From positions 5,260,001 to 5,324,000 of the forward strand of contig NC_083383.1 in assembly GCF_031755915.1 (NCBI RefSeq): a DNA stretch of 64,000 nt. Direction: 5' to 3'. The position numbers and the translations under genes were made by a program. A model generated the notes under the pieces. It had not been told where the DNA came from and did not search any database. It worked only from the letters and a program-made list of their open reading frames with translations. How positions within the stretch are numbered: position 1 is the stretch's first letter; each line of letters opens with the position of its first letter. Below are positions 11,683 to 25,626 of the stretch, piece by piece. Origin of the DNA: Ziziphus jujuba (taxonomy: Eukaryota > Streptophyta > Magnoliopsida > Rosales > Rhamnaceae).

Positions 11683-12658
11683 AGCTTGTCCATACTTAAA
11701 GATACAAAGCCTATTCTAAGCATCCAAGTGGTGGAAGCCGATACCGCCCCGGGTAGCAGTTTTGGTGCAAATATGGACAACGGGCAGCATGAAATGGTTC
11801 CAACTCTTTATGGATTCAATACATATGTCTAATAGGATATGGAATCAAGTCAAGCCAGCTTCAAAGGCATTCAAAAAGGGGTTGTACAGACAGCTTCAAA
11901 TTTGTCCTATTTTTTACTGTATTTTATGCTGGCTTCACTATATTTTGCTGAGTTGGCTTTTTCTTCCTCTTCCAAGCATGGGCAACGTGTGGGACTTCAT
12001 ATTCAGCTTATTTGGCATCCTACAAAGCATATTGAAGCTGATTTGGAGCTCAATTTAGTCCAAGATTGGTCAAAGTCAACTTAGTTAAAAAGATAGTATT
12101 ATAGTTTCCTAATTTGATTATACTTTTTGTTTTAGGAAATTACCATTACTTTTTAGTTTTATTTATTTATTTTCTGGAAAAAAAGTTTAGGGAAGTTATT
12201 ATTTTATTATTTTCATTGTAAATTAATTAATTCCTAATTAAAAATAAAGGAATTAATTAACCAAATTAGATTAGGAAAAGAGTGAGAATTTCGGCCACTG
12301 TACGAAACTACTTTGTATGGCCGGTTTTTCCTAGGGTTTTTAGGGTTTATTTTGTTTCTTTCAAAGCCTATTTAAAGGCTTATTTTTCAATAAGAAAAAA
12401 ACTTGGATTTGATTAAGAAAATACTTGTGAGATTGAATTCTCTTTATTCTTTTGAACACCTGAAACACCATTAGAGAGTGAGTGTTTTAGTTTGACTTAT
12501 CAATAGGACTTACATCACCTATTGTGGCATTTTCCTTATATACCAAGGTTTCTAATCACAGGTTGGTTAGGGGTTGAGGTGGCCATTAGAACTTGAACAT
12601 AATTAGATTGGGCTAATATAATATGGGTTTAGGAGCAAGTCGTCCTAGGTTTGTATCA
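11532..12658 (+). repeat. Element A 3' LTR
   Basis: 1127 bp from TGATGTGATTC to TTTGTATCA, followed at once by the TTATT duplication and then atpB sequence. The first 150 bases continue the integrase-tail frame to a stop after FIQGVSNSQ. Confidence 0.93.
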
Positions 12659-13124
12659 TTATTGCAGGATAGATACCTTTGGTAGCCAATCCTCTTGATA
12701 ATACGATAGTAACATCTAAATGTGCAAATGTTATGGCTGGAGCAGGTACATAAATTACTTGAATAGAATTTATGGACCCCTCTTTGGTAGAAGTAATTCT
12801 TTCTTGTAAAGAACCAAATTCGGTACTAAGAGTGGGTTGATATCCCATATTGGAGTGCATTCTACCTAACAAGGCCGATACTTTGGATCGCGCGTGGACA
12901 AAACAAAATATATTGTCAATATATAGAAGTACATCTTATTCATTAACATCTCAAAAATATTCGACCATAGTTAGGGCAGTTAAACCAACTCTCATACGCG
13001 CTCTCGGCGGTTCATTCATCCGACTGTAGACTACTGCTAATGTTGATTTTGAATTTTTTTTTTCATTAATTACTCCAGATTCTTTCATTTCTATGTATAG
13101 ATCATTGCCTTCACGAGTACATTA

Positions 13125-13226
<102 letters not shown>

Positions 13227-13732
13227 TTATATTTTTCCTCCACGGCGATAAGGGGCTAAAAGATTTACAACTTTAATTCCTATTTCAAAAATCAATAATT
13301 CTGTATTCAATTGTATAAAGCTAGATGCAGATCTATGAATAAAAGATGTTGTGTGAGTATCTACAAGACTTAAATTATCAACGGGCTCTCGAAGCACATT
13401 GAAATTCATCCTAGCATCGCTCCACCGACTGGAACACTTAGAGGAACTCTTGTGTCAATGACTTCCATTCCTCTCGTTAGACCATCTATAGCACTCATAG
13501 CTACCGCTTTAACTCGATTATTTCTTAATAATTGCTGTACTTCACAAGTCACATTATTTTTTTAACCGACAATATCTTCTCCCTTAACTACCAGAGCGTT
13601 GTAAACATTAGGCATCTTGCCCGATGGAAAAGCTACATCCAATACCAGACCAATGATTTGAGCAATACGCCCCAGGTTGTTTTTTTGAAGTGTGGGAAAC
13701 CCAGGACCAGAAGTAGTAGGATTGATTCTCAA

Positions 13733-13862
13733 AATAAAAGAAAAAAATGTCAAAATTTTTTACAAAAATTATTGAAATCAAAAATAAATGTTCGATAGTA
13801 AGTTAAGTTAATCAGTTAATTCAATACTTAATTAAGAAGTAAAAAATGGGCACTAGCACGCA
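13733..13862. other. truncated atpB-rbcL spacer (copy 1)
   Basis: Matches the start of the spacer seen after copy 2 (25627 on), with AAATGTTCGATAGTAAGTTAAG and AAATGGGCACTAGCAC, then switches abruptly to 16S rRNA. The junction marks a plastid rearrangement. Confidence 0.75.
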
Positions 13863-14285
13863 ACTTGCCACCGTTGAGTTTGGAACCCTGAGTAGACTGC
13901 CGGTGATAAGCCAAAGGAAGGTAAGGATAATGTCAAGTTATCATTCCCCTTATGCCCTGGGCGACATAAGTGCTACAATGGCTGGGATAAAAGGTCGTGA
14001 TCTTGCGAGGGTGAGCTAACTCCAAAAACCCATCCTCAGTTCGGGTTGTAGGCTGCAACTAGCCTACATAAAGTCAGAATTTTTCGCTAGTAATTGCCAG
14101 TAAGCCATACGGTGGTGAATTCATTCCTGGGCCTTGTACACACCGTCCATCACACTATGGGATCTGGCCATGCCCGAAGTCATTACCTTAACCGTAAGGA
14201 GGGGGATACCGAAGGCAGGGCTAATGATTGAAGTGAAGTTGTAACAAAGTAGCTATACTAGAAGGTGCGGCTGGATCACCTCCTT
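13863..14285 (+). pseudogene. rrn16: rrn16 3' fragment (plastid 16S rRNA)
   Basis: Only the last 420 or so of about 1490 nt are present, from GCCACCGTTGAGTTTGGAACC to the 3' end GGCTGGATCACCTCCTT. It includes the anti-Shine-Dalgarno end and the region GGGCCTTGTACACACCG, in which the following CCCGTC of the gene is altered to TCCATC. Many C to T and G to A changes show decay. trnI follows at the normal distance. Confidence 0.92.
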
Positions 14286-14550
14286 TTCCGGGAGAGCTAA
14301 TGCTTGTTGGGTATTTTAGTTTGACACTGCTGCACACCCTAAAAGAAGCGAGCTACGTCTGAGTGAAACTTGGAGATGGAAGTTTTCTTTTATTTCTCAA
14401 TGGTGAAGTAAGACTAAGCGGATGAGTTTATTATCCTAGGTTGAAAGAAGTTGATAGGATCCCCTTTTTAGGTTCCCATGTCCCTCCCATGTGGGATCGG
14501 GTTTCTCTTGCTTTTGGCATAATAGGCCCCCAGTGAGAGGCCAGCACGAC

Positions 14551-15568
14551 AGGCCATTAGCTCAGTGGTAGAGCGAGCCCTTGATAATTGTGTCATTGTG
14601 CATGGGCTGTGAGGGCTCTCAGCCACATGGATAGTTTAATGTGCTCATCACCGCTTGACCCTAAGATGTGGATCATCCAAAGCACATCAGCATGGCGTAC
14701 TTCTCCTATTTAAACTGAGGCTTGAAACTGAACTTCTCATCAGAAAGATAGATGGGGCGATTCAGGCGAGATCCAATGTAGATCTAACTTTCTATTCACT
14801 CATGGGATCCGGGAGGTTCGGGAAGGACCACCACGGCTCCTCTTTTCTCGAGAATCCATACATCCCTTATCAGTATATGGATAGCTATCTCTCAAGCACA
14901 TGTTTAGGTTCGGCCTCATTGGGAAAATAAAACGAAGCACCTAACAACATATCTTCATACACCAAAACCTACGAGATCGCCCCTTCATTTAGGGGGTGAT
15001 GGAGGGATCGTACCATTCGAGCCTTTTATTCATGCTTTTCCTGGAGGTCTGGAGAAATCTACAATCAATAGGATTTTCCAAATCCTCCCTTCCTAAAAGG
15101 AAGAATGTGAAATTTGTTTTCCTTTCTACATGGACTAGGTGATCGAATCTAGCCATAAGAAGAACACTTGGCTAATAAATAACTCACTTCTTGGTCTATG
15201 ATCATCTTACTCACTATGAATGCCCATGATCAGTGCAATGGGATGTGTCTATTTATCTATCTCTTGACTCAAAATGGGAGCAAGTTTGAAAAGGTATTTT
15301 AGAGTGTCTAGGGTTGGGCCAGGAGGGTCTTTTAATGCCTTCTTTTTTCTTCTCATCGGAATTATTTCACAAAGACTTGCCATGGTAAGGAAGAAAGGAG
15401 GAACAAGCATACTTATAGAGTGCAATACGATGGAGAGTTGTATGCTGCATTTGGGAAGGATGAATCGCTCTCGAAAAGGAATCTATTGATTCTCTCCCAA
15501 TTGGTTGGACCGTAGGTGCGATGATTTACTTCCGGACGAGGTCTCTGGTTCAAGTCCAGGATGGCCTA
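14551..15568 (+). tRNA. trnI-GAU: trnI-GAU with group II intron, decayed
   Basis: Exon 1 begins at 14551 (AGGCCATTAGCTCAGTGGTA) and ends after the anticodon-loop start TTGATAA near 14587. Exon 2 is about 15534-15568 (GTCTCTGGTTCAAGTCCAGG then ATGGCCTA). The intervening intron is the plastid trnI intron at near-normal length. Acceptor-stem bases are changed (GGGC to AGGC at 5', GCCC to GCCT at 3'), which partly compensate. The position between rrn16 and trnA is the normal rRNA-operon order. The 14286-14550 stretch is rrn16-trnI spacer. Confidence 0.88.
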
Positions 15569-15632
15569 GCTACGTTTAGGAAAATAATAGAAGAAGCATT
15601 TGACACCTTCATGCATGCTTCACTTGGCTTGG

Positions 15633-17578
15633 GGGGATATAGCTCAGTTGGTAGAGCTCCGCTCCTGCAATTGGGTCGTTACGATTATGGATTGGATGTC
15701 TGATTGTGCAGGCGGTAATGATAGTACCTTGTACCTAAACCGGTGGCTCAATTTTTCTAAGTAATGAGGAAGAGGACCGAAACATGCCACTGAAAGACTC
15801 TACTGAGAGAAAGATGGGCTGTTAAGAACATAGAGGAGGTTGGAGTCGGCGGCTCTCCTAGGATTCCCTCATCTGGGATCCTTAAGGAAGAGGATCAAGT
15901 TGGCCCTTGCCAATAGCTTGATGCATTATCTCCCTGCAGCCCTTTGAGGAAATGCAGCAAAAGGAAGGAAAATCCATGGACCGACCCCATCATCGCCACC
16001 CCATAAGAACTATGAGATCACCCCAAGGACGCCTTCGGCATCTAGGGGTCACGGACCAACCATAAAACCATGTTCAATAAGTGGAACGCATTAGCTGTCC
16101 GCTTTCAGGTTGGACAGTAAGTGTCAGAGAAGGGAAATGACTCATTCTTAAAACCGGCATTCTTAATACCAAAGAGTCGAGTGGAAAAATGGGGAAAGCT
16201 CTCTATCCCTGGTTCTCCTATACCTAGATCCTCCAGAACCACTAGAATCCTTAATTAGAATGGGATTCCAACTCAGCACCTTTTGACATTTTAAGAAGAT
16301 TTGCTCTTTGGAGAGCCTAGTATGATGAAAGTTGTAAGCTGTGTTAAGGGGGGAGTTATTGTCTATCGTTGGCCTCTATGGTAGAATCAACTAGGGGCCT
16401 GAGAGGCAGTGGTTTTGATGCGAATCCACCCGAGAATGCTCGGCCGACAACCCGCTGGGGTGCTGACCCAATACAAATGAAGGTGGGACCGATCACTAGG
16501 GCCCAAGCCAAGAAGTTCAAGGACAATCTTGCTGTCTTCATACAAGAGGGGTTGGCCACATCTAAAGAACCAAGGCCTGTTTTACTCATACAAGCAATAG
16601 AAGCCAAAACAGGGTCGGGTGACGTTTTTGGTGATAATAATGAGGCCGGGTTGTATGAATTGGAACCCCATCCTTATGGGTTCAATTCATATGGAGGATG
16701 AGTCATAGAAACCAGCCAAAGCAGCTTCAAAGCCGACCAACAAGGTGGTTTGCGCACAAGGAGAAGGAAAGGCCGGATTTGCTGTATTCCTTGCTGGCTT
16801 TACTGTATTTTACTGTATTAGCCTTTTCTCATACTTCCAAGCAAGGGCAACGTGAGGAACTTCACAATAAGCTTATTTGGCATCCTAATAAGCATATTGA
16901 AGCTGATTTGGAGCTCAATTTGGTCAAAGATTGGTCAAAGTCAATTTAGTTAAAAAGCTAGTATTATAGTTTCCTAATTTTATTCTACTTTTTGTTTTAG
17001 GAAACTACCATTATTTTTTAGTTTTTATTTATTTATCTTCTGGACAAATAAGTTTAGGAAAGTTATTATTTTATTATTTTCATTGTAAATTAATTAATTC
17101 CTAATTCAAAATAAAGGAATTAATTAATCCAAATTAGTTTAGGAAAAGGAAAGTTTCGGCCAAGGTAGACTTCTTCATTGTGTGGCCGGTTTTTCCTAGG
17201 GTTTTGAGGGTTTATTTTGTTTCTTTCAAAAGCCTATTTAAAGGCTTATTTTTCAATAATAAGACAACTTTGATTTGATTAAAAAAATACTTGTGAGATT
17301 AATTATCTCTTTGTTCTTTGAGAACACCTAAAACACCATTAGAGAATTGGTTGTTTTAGCTTGACTTATCAATAGGTTTTCCATCCCCTATTGTGGCGTC
17401 TTCATTATACCAAGGTTTCTAACCACATGTTGGTTAGGGGTTGAGGTCCATTCCATTAGAACTTGAACTTAATTAAAGATCCGGGCTAATATAATACGGG
17501 TTTAGGAGCAGGTCGTCCTAGGTTCGTATCAGGTTTACCCTATGGTGGATGTCTGCAATTTGAGTCCACTTATATCCA
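15633..17578 (+). tRNA. trnA-UGC: trnA-UGC pseudogene, intron interrupted by solo LTR B
   Basis: Exon 1 (15633-15668, GGGGATATAGCTCAGTTGG...) keeps the D-arm and the TGC anticodon. Exon 2 (about 17541-17578) is diverged: the T-loop reads AATTTGAGTCC instead of GGTTCGAGTCC and the acceptor end is TATATCCA. The group II intron fills 15669-16410, with a CRM-like solo LTR (16416-17531) inserted just before exon 2. Downstream (17579-17732) is the trnA-rrn23 spacer. Confidence 0.87.
16416..17531 (+). mobile_element. Solo LTR B, autonomous-type CRM-like subfamily
   Basis: 1116 bp from TGATGCGAATCC to GTTCGTATCA with a perfect GGTTT duplication (16411-16415, 17532-17536) in the trnA intron. The first 290 bases encode the same tail as element E ([20 protein letters not shown] then [13 protein letters not shown]), not the tail of A/C/D/F. 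It is therefore the subfamily of the autonomous element. No internal sequence remains. Confidence 0.93.
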
Positions 17579-17732
17579 ATTCGTGAACTTAGCCGATGCA
17601 AAGCTATATGATAGCACCCAATTTTGCTGATCCAGAAGTTTAATCTATGCTATGACTTTGCATTCATGGATGTTGATAAGATCCTCCCATTTAGCAGCAC
17701 CTAATGGCATAGCCTTAAAGTTAAGGGTGAGG

Positions 17733-20700
17733 TTCAAACGAGGAAAGGCTTACGGTGGATACCTAGGGCCTAATAAACGCTGAAATGCTTTAGGGAGTTG
17801 AAAATAAGCGTAGATCCAGAGATTCTCGAATAGGTCAACCTTTCAAACTACTGCTGAATCCATGGGCAGGCAAAAGACAAACTGGAGAACTGAATCATCT
17901 TAATAGCCAGAGGAAAAGAAAGCAAAAACAATTCCCGTAGTAGCGGCGAGTGAAACGGGAGCATCCTAAACAATGAAAACGGGGTTGTGGGAGAGCAATA
18001 CAAGCATCGTGCTGCTAGGTGAAGTAATGGAGTACTGCACCTTAGATGGAGAGAGTCTAGTAGCCGAAAGTATCACTAGCTTACACTCTGACCCAAGTAG
18101 CATGGGATGTTGAAAAGATGGTAATCTTGCCACCTTATGCAAACCAAAATCCACCAAGGTTTGCATCCTCTTTCTTTCTTTAAAAGAAATATTTTGTTGA
18201 ATGACCTAATGCAATATTTATGTCTATGTTTTTTGTTCCTTTTAATGTCTTTTTGAATGCCTAAGTTTTATTGTATTTAGCTTAGGAATTTTCTCTTTGT
18301 TGGGTATTGGTTTTATTTTGTAAAATGGCTATGTGCTGGAAATAGTGTTTCCAGCAACATAGGTCGATTGTTGGGGCTAACATTCTCTGAGCTTTTAGAA
18401 CAAGGTTATGATTTTTAGATATGTTGTAATAGATATGTAAAAAAATATATAGAGAAAATAATGACTCAAAAAGGCCTTGGGAAGCCCAAGATATGCAGGT
18501 TGCAAGTTGGCATAACTGCTGAGATTTCCAACATTTATGGCCCATGGGTTTGAGATGAATTGGAGGCCTTACCCAATTCTTTCAGACTTTGTCTTCTCCA
18601 GATTTCATCCTTAATATTTCAACATGCCATATTCCAAAATTCAAGTAATCTGGATGAAGATATTCCAGCCTTTTATCTGGTCAAAATAGTAGTACAGGAT
18701 TAGGTGGAGACAGCTTTTTGAACTTCAAAATCTCACCAACCTTTGTCATAATTATGCACTCACATGTGAGCTGGTGGTTGAATAGTTATGTATCATAATT
18801 TTGAATGGAAAATGTGTAAATTTTGAAATTTAAAGGCTTCCATTTGGTCCCACACACACCTCATATGTATGAGACAAATTTTGTATCTATATAAGCAACA
18901 TATGAGTGAAAAAATGAATTAGTGTGCTGTCTAGTTTTATGTGGCCTACTTTAACATCTTCACTTCATCTTCTTCTTCTTCCTTCAAAACAAAATCCCTA
19001 ACAATCCTAAATATCACCATACAAAAAAGAAACACAAAAATCACCTAAACATCAAATTAAAAATCAGATTAAAGGTTATGCATAAGACTAACACCTTGTG
19101 TACAACATTCTTGGCAAAGTGAACCCAAAACCACACCAAACTCCAACATGGGACCACCTTGCAAGGATAAATACTCCTAGGTGACCGATAGTGAAGTAGT
19201 ACATGAAATTGTAACCTCCCAAGCAGTGGGAGGAGACTGGGGCTCTGACCGCTTGCCTATTGAAGAATGAGATGGTGACTTATAAGCAATGGCTTGTTTA
19301 AGGGAACCCACTAGAGCCATAGCAAAAGCAAGTCTTCATTAGGCAATTGTCACTACATATGGACCTGAACCTGGGTGATCTATCCACGACTAAGATGAAG
19401 CTTAGGTGAAACTAAGTGGAGGTTCGAATCGACTGATGTTGAAGAATCAGCGGATGAGTTGTGGTTAGGGGTGTAATGCCACTCAAACCCAGAGCTAGCT
19501 GGTTCTTCCCAAATTGTTTTGAGGTGCAGTAGTTGACAGGACATCTAAGGGTAAAGTACTGTTTCGATACGGGCCACGAAAGCAGTACTAAATCGAGGTA
19601 AAATCTGAACAGTAGATATGACCTTAAAATAACAGGGGTCAAGGTCGACCAGTGGGACAATGGGGGATAAGCTTCATCGTTGAGAGGGAAACAGTCCAGA
19701 TCACCTGCTAAGGCCCCTAAATGACCGTTAATGATAAAAGAGGTAAGGCTGCAGAGACAGTCAGGAGGTTTACCTAGAAGCAACCACCCTTGAAAAAATG
19801 CATAATAGCTCATTGATCGAGTGCTCTTGCACCGAAGATGAACGAGGCTAAGCGATCTGCTAAGGTGTGGGACGTAAAAATGCATAAGTAGGGGAGCATT
19901 CCACTTAGAGGGAAGCACCGGTACGAGCAGTGGTAGACAAAGTCGGAGCGAGAATGTTGGCTTTAGTAATGAAAACATTTGTGAGAATAAAATGCCCCAA
20001 AAACCAAAGGGTTCCTCCACAAGGTTCGTCCACGGAGGGTGAGTCAGGGCCGAAGATCAGGCCGAAAAGCATAGTCGATGGATAATATGTGAATATTCCT
20101 ATCCTACCCCTTGTTGGTCCTAAAGGACAGACGAGGCTAGGTTTACCGAAAGATTGTTATCGTTTCAAGGACACAAGGTACCTCGACTTTTTCAGGGTAA
20201 AAAGGGGTAAAGAAAATGCCCCAAGCCAATGTTTGAGTACCAAACGCTATGGTGTTGAAGTAACCCACGCCATACTCCTAGGAAAAGCTCAAACGACCTT
20301 CAACAAAAGGGTACCTATACCCCAAATTGATATAGGTGGGTAGGTTGAGAATACCTAGGGGCGCGAGACAACTCTCTTTCAGGCACTCGGCAAAATAGCC
20401 CCATAAATTCGGGAGAAGGGGTGCCTCCTCACTAAGGGGGTTGTAGTGACCAGGCCAGGGTGACTGTTTACCAAAAACACATGTCTCTGCAAAGTCGTAA
20501 GACCATGTATGGGGGTTGACACCTGCCCAATGCTGAAGGTCAAGGAAGTTGGTGACCTGATGACAGGGGAGCTGACTACCGAAGCCCCGATGAACGGTGG
20601 CATAACTATGACGGTCCTAAGGCAATGAAATTCCTTGTTTGATAAGTTTCGACCTGCATGAAAGTTGTAACGATCTAAGCTTGGTGAAATAGACATGTCT

Positions 20701-21622
20701 ATGAAGATACGGACTACCTGTACCTGAATAGAAAGATCCTATGAAGCTTCACTATTCCCTGGGATTGGCTTTGGGCTTTTCCTGCACAGCATAGGTGGAG
20801 GGCGAATAAGGCCTCCTTCCGGGGGGGCCTGAGCCATCAATGAGATACCGCTCTAGAAGAGCTAGAATTCTAACCTTATGTCAGGACCTACGGGCCAAGG
20901 GACAATCTCAGGTAGACAGTTTCTATGGGGTACAGGCCTCCCAAAAGGTAGCAGAGGCATGGAAAGGTTTCCTCGGGCCACACGGAGATTGGCCGTCTAG
21001 TGTAAAAGTAGAAGGGAGATTGACTGCAAGATCCACCCATCGACTAGGGATGAAAGTCGGCCTTAGTGATCCAACGGTGCCAAGTGGAAAGGCCATCGCT
21101 CAATGGATAAAAGTTACTTAAGGACAGGCTAATCTTCCTTAAGTTCTCACATTGACGGGAAGGTTTGGCACCTCCATGTCGGCTCTTCACCACTTAAGGC
21201 TGTAGTATGTTCCAAGGGTTGGGCTGTTAGCCCATTAAAGTGGTACATGAGCTGGGTTTAGAATGTTATGAGGCAGTTCTATCAATATCTGGTGTGGGCA
21301 TTAGAGCATTGAGAGGACTTTTCCCTAGTACGAGAGGACCAGGAGGGACACACCTCTGGTGTACTAGTTATCGTGCCTACAGTAAATGTTGGGTAGCCAA
21401 GTGCAGAGTGGATAACTACGGAAAGCATCTAAGTAGTAAGCCCACCCCAAGAGGAGTACTCTCCTATTCTAACTTCCCTGGACCTTCCGATAGCATAGCC
21501 AAGACAGCAAAAGGTTTTCTGTCCCTATGAGGGTGGAACGTTAGAAGTTTTGAGAATTCAAAAGAAGGTCACGGCGAGACGAGCCGTTTATCATTACAAT
21601 AGGTGTTAAGTGGAAGTGCAAT
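17733..21622 (+). pseudogene. rrn23: rrn23 pseudogene (plastid 23S rRNA), interrupted by a solo LTR
   Basis: Starts TTCAAACGAGGAAAGGCTTA as in plastid 23S and ends at about 21622 within GGTGTTAAGTGGAAGTGCA, roughly 45 nt before the normal 3' end. Excluding the 1046-bp insertion the span is about 2.84 kb, close to the normal 2.81 kb. The peptidyl transferase and sarcin-ricin regions are recognisable (CTAGTACGAGAGGACC). Many transitions and small indels are present, and about 30 nt around the insertion point (the GGAATCCCGTGTGAATCAGC region) are missing. rrn4.5 and rrn5 are absent. Confidence 0.92.
18108..19148. mobile_element. Solo LTR (Copia-like) in rrn23
   Basis: 1041 bp with ends TGTTG...CAACA and a perfect TGGGA duplication (18103-18107 and 19149-19153). 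Internal features include a TATATAAGC-like site near 18890 and a CTTCTTCTTCTTCC pyrimidine tract near 18968 followed by A-rich sequence, common in plant Copia LTRs. No protein is encoded. It is unrelated to the CRM-like LTRs. The Copia label is an inference from ends and size. Confidence 0.82.
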
Positions 21623-22524
21623 CATTTCTGACCACATTCTCCATAGGGCCCTCTTATCTCTTCCTTCTTGAGCTCACATTATGGAAGAAGGAGAAGAAGG
21701 AACCGAGAAGAAAGTATTAGGAATAATCGATTTTATTACGGAACAACTGTTTGATGTTTTGGTTTGTTTACGAAGGAAAACTATCAATAAAAAAATGAGA
21801 TAGAATAGCTTCGACTTTATCAACTGATAGTGAGAAAATAAAATCTGGATAAATCCAATAACTATTACAGGTAGCAGTATAAAGAACGAAAAAAATAGCT
21901 CTCGTGGCCCAGGATAAAAAAAAAAAAAAGAGTTTAGAGCATTAAAAAGCTTGTATCCATAGAACATCTGACATAACATAGATAATAAGTAAATAGTAGT
22001 TAATATCATTCCAATTGCCATTACAAAAGTAATTACTATTTTTGGCCACTAAGTATTCCAAAAAATACTATCAATTTTGCAATAAAGCCGGTCATGCCCG
22101 ATAATGCAAGAGAAGCCATCGATAAGATACTGAAAGTCATGAATATTTTTGGAATTGCGGTAGCAATTCCGCCCATTTCCTTGAGATAAACAAGATATAT
22201 CTCGAGTAAGCGGCCGGGCTGCTGAAGTAGCTAAAATAATGATAAATCCTATCAGTAAAATAGGTCCTATTGAAATTCCATCTATTCCCAATCTCCAATT
22301 AAAAAAAAATGGATCCATTTATAATTCTCTATAAGTTGGATTAATGGATCGTCCAATTGGAAATGATACCCAAATGTATAGGTTATTAGAAGGAGTTCTA
22401 TTATGCATATACAAATCGTACACCACCTAATTACCTTATTCCCTCTATGAGGGAGAAAGAAAATTAAATAACCCATATATATTGGTAAAACTACAACTAT
22501 CATTAAACAAGAAAAATCATTCGC
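21623..22524 (-). pseudogene. ndhD: ndhD pseudogene with large internal deletion
   Basis: Minus-strand pieces of NADH dehydrogenase-like subunit 4: the N-terminal part from about 22524 ([61 protein letters not shown]) and the C-terminal part ([29 protein letters not shown]). Between [14 protein letters not shown] and the GGIA...PKIF-like peptides around 22170-22200, roughly 270 codons are missing. The start codon position is GCG (normally an edited ACG). A one-base indel near 21855 shifts the C-terminus. The 3' limit is uncertain; about 21623-21780 is probably downstream flank. It lies next to psaC as in the plastid SSC region. Confidence 0.87.
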
Positions 22525-22659
22525 GATAAAAACAAGAAACACTTGGACCAGAAAAACCTATGCTAAAAAATATAAAATAAAATATATTATTTTGAGTGCG
22601 GGTTTTTGTTGGTAAAAAAAATAAATTAAATATATTCAAGTAAGGTTTTCTGATACATA

Positions 22660-22905
22660 TCAATAAGCTAGCCCCATACTCCAAGTTGTTTCATTCCATA
22701 AATAAACTCAAGCACTCAAGAAATCCATTGGACTGTTAAATTCACATATTTTACAGCTGACATAGTCCTCTGTTCTTGGAGTAGAAGGGATTTGCTTAGT
22801 TTTACACCCGTCCCAAGATATCATTTTTAATACATCCATGGGGCAGGCTCGGATACATTGAGTACATCCTATACACATCTCATAAATCTTTACTGAATGT
22901 GACAT
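22660..22905 (-). pseudogene. psaC: psaC pseudogene (photosystem I iron-sulfur protein)
   Basis: The minus-strand frame from the ATG at 22905 gives [21 protein letters not shown], the first 4Fe-4S cluster motif, and ends at 22660, giving the normal 81-codon length. An R to stop change (CGA to TGA) truncates it after PMDFLSA, and the second cluster motif has lost a cysteine (CEFNSP where CESACP is usual). Photosystem I electron transfer would be impossible. 22906-23053 is psaC-ndhE spacer without a gene. Confidence 0.92.
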
Positions 22906-23053
22906 TGGACCTTTAAATGTTTTGAACATTCTAAATTTTCGATTTAGTAAATTTATAAATAAATCATATATTTAGACATCAGATGAATCAATGATTTACT
23001 AGAATTTTTTTAATCAATCTACTTCTCGACCGACTCATGTAAGGGAGCCAAGA

Positions 23054-23296
23054 TTTCCTAATTCAAAATAAAGGAATTAATTAATCAAAATTAGTTTAGG
23101 AAAGGAGAGAGAAAATTCGGCCATGCTAGTTTCCTAATCCTATTGGATATACATCTTCTATTGTGGCATCTTCATTATACCAAGGTTTATAATCACAAGT
23201 TGGCTAGGGGTCAAAGTGACCATTAGAACTTCAATATAATTAGATCCAGGTTAATATAATACGGGTTTAGGTCCAGGTCATCCTAGGTTCGTATCA
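23054..23296 (+). mobile_element. LTR fragment G of the CRM-like group
   Basis: Right-hand part of an LTR, from TTCCTAATTCAAAATAAAGG to CCTAGGTTCGTATCA, with an internal deletion of about 180 bp near 23145. The left end is cut off against psaC-ndhE spacer; the right end abuts the trnV-trnM spacer exactly at the LTR terminus. No duplication can be checked because the left side is lost. It sits at the junction of two plastid blocks. Confidence 0.85.
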
Positions 23297-23437
23297 AATT
23301 TCTTGTCAAGATGAATATTATATGATCCAACATCATATCTCTTTGATTTGTTTGATTGGTATTGCTTATAAATAATATTCCATTTATAATCTATCGATGT
23401 GATAGGTCACACTTGTTTCTCTTTGTGATGATAAATG

Positions 23438-23510
23438 ACCTACTTAACTCAGTGGTTAGAGTATTGCTTTCATACAGCGGGAGTCATTGGTTCAAATCCA
23501 ATAGTAGGTA
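23438..23510 (+). tRNA. trnM-CAU: trnM-CAU, copy 2
   Basis: 73 nt with all stems apparently pairing, CAT anticodon and acceptor end GTAGGTA matching the ACCTAC start. It shares with copy 1 the base A in TTTCATACAGCGGG. It could fold, but it sits in a nuclear plastid insertion without evidence of expression. Confidence 0.9.
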
Positions 23511-23737
23511 GAACTTATTCGATACCAATGTGAATAGTCTCTAATGCATTTTTCTACTCATGTTCTTTTATTGATTTTGCATCTTTTTCATCCTGTTCTA
23601 TTTATCTATTTAATTTCAAATTAAATATTTTTTTGTTTCACTAGAAGTCGATTCTACATGATCATATTTGATTCTTGTTCAATTTCAATCAGCAGAAGCA
23701 ACCAAACTTATTTTGCTTATTCGGACCCACTACCTAG

Positions 23738-25626
<1,889 letters not shown>

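Larger units (their letters stand above)
4041..12658 (+). mobile_element. Element A: non-autonomous CRM-like Ty3/gypsy retrotransposon
   Basis: Complete 8.6-kb element with 5' LTR 4041-5160, primer site, long leader, gag, protease, integrase tail and 3' LTR 11532-12658. It is flanked by a perfect TTATT duplication in atpB. The interior goes from the protease linker directly to the integrase C-terminal region, so reverse transcriptase, RNase H and the integrase core are missing. A 2.7-kb solo LTR of another family interrupts gag (6834-9553). Within the first 165 bp the two LTRs differ at roughly a dozen sites, so this is the oldest complete copy here. Confidence 0.92.

Noticed and set aside
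19412..20020. 202-codon open frame on the minus strand
   Set aside because: It lies antisense within rrn23; rRNA genes often give long spurious frames and the peptide has no recognisable domain.
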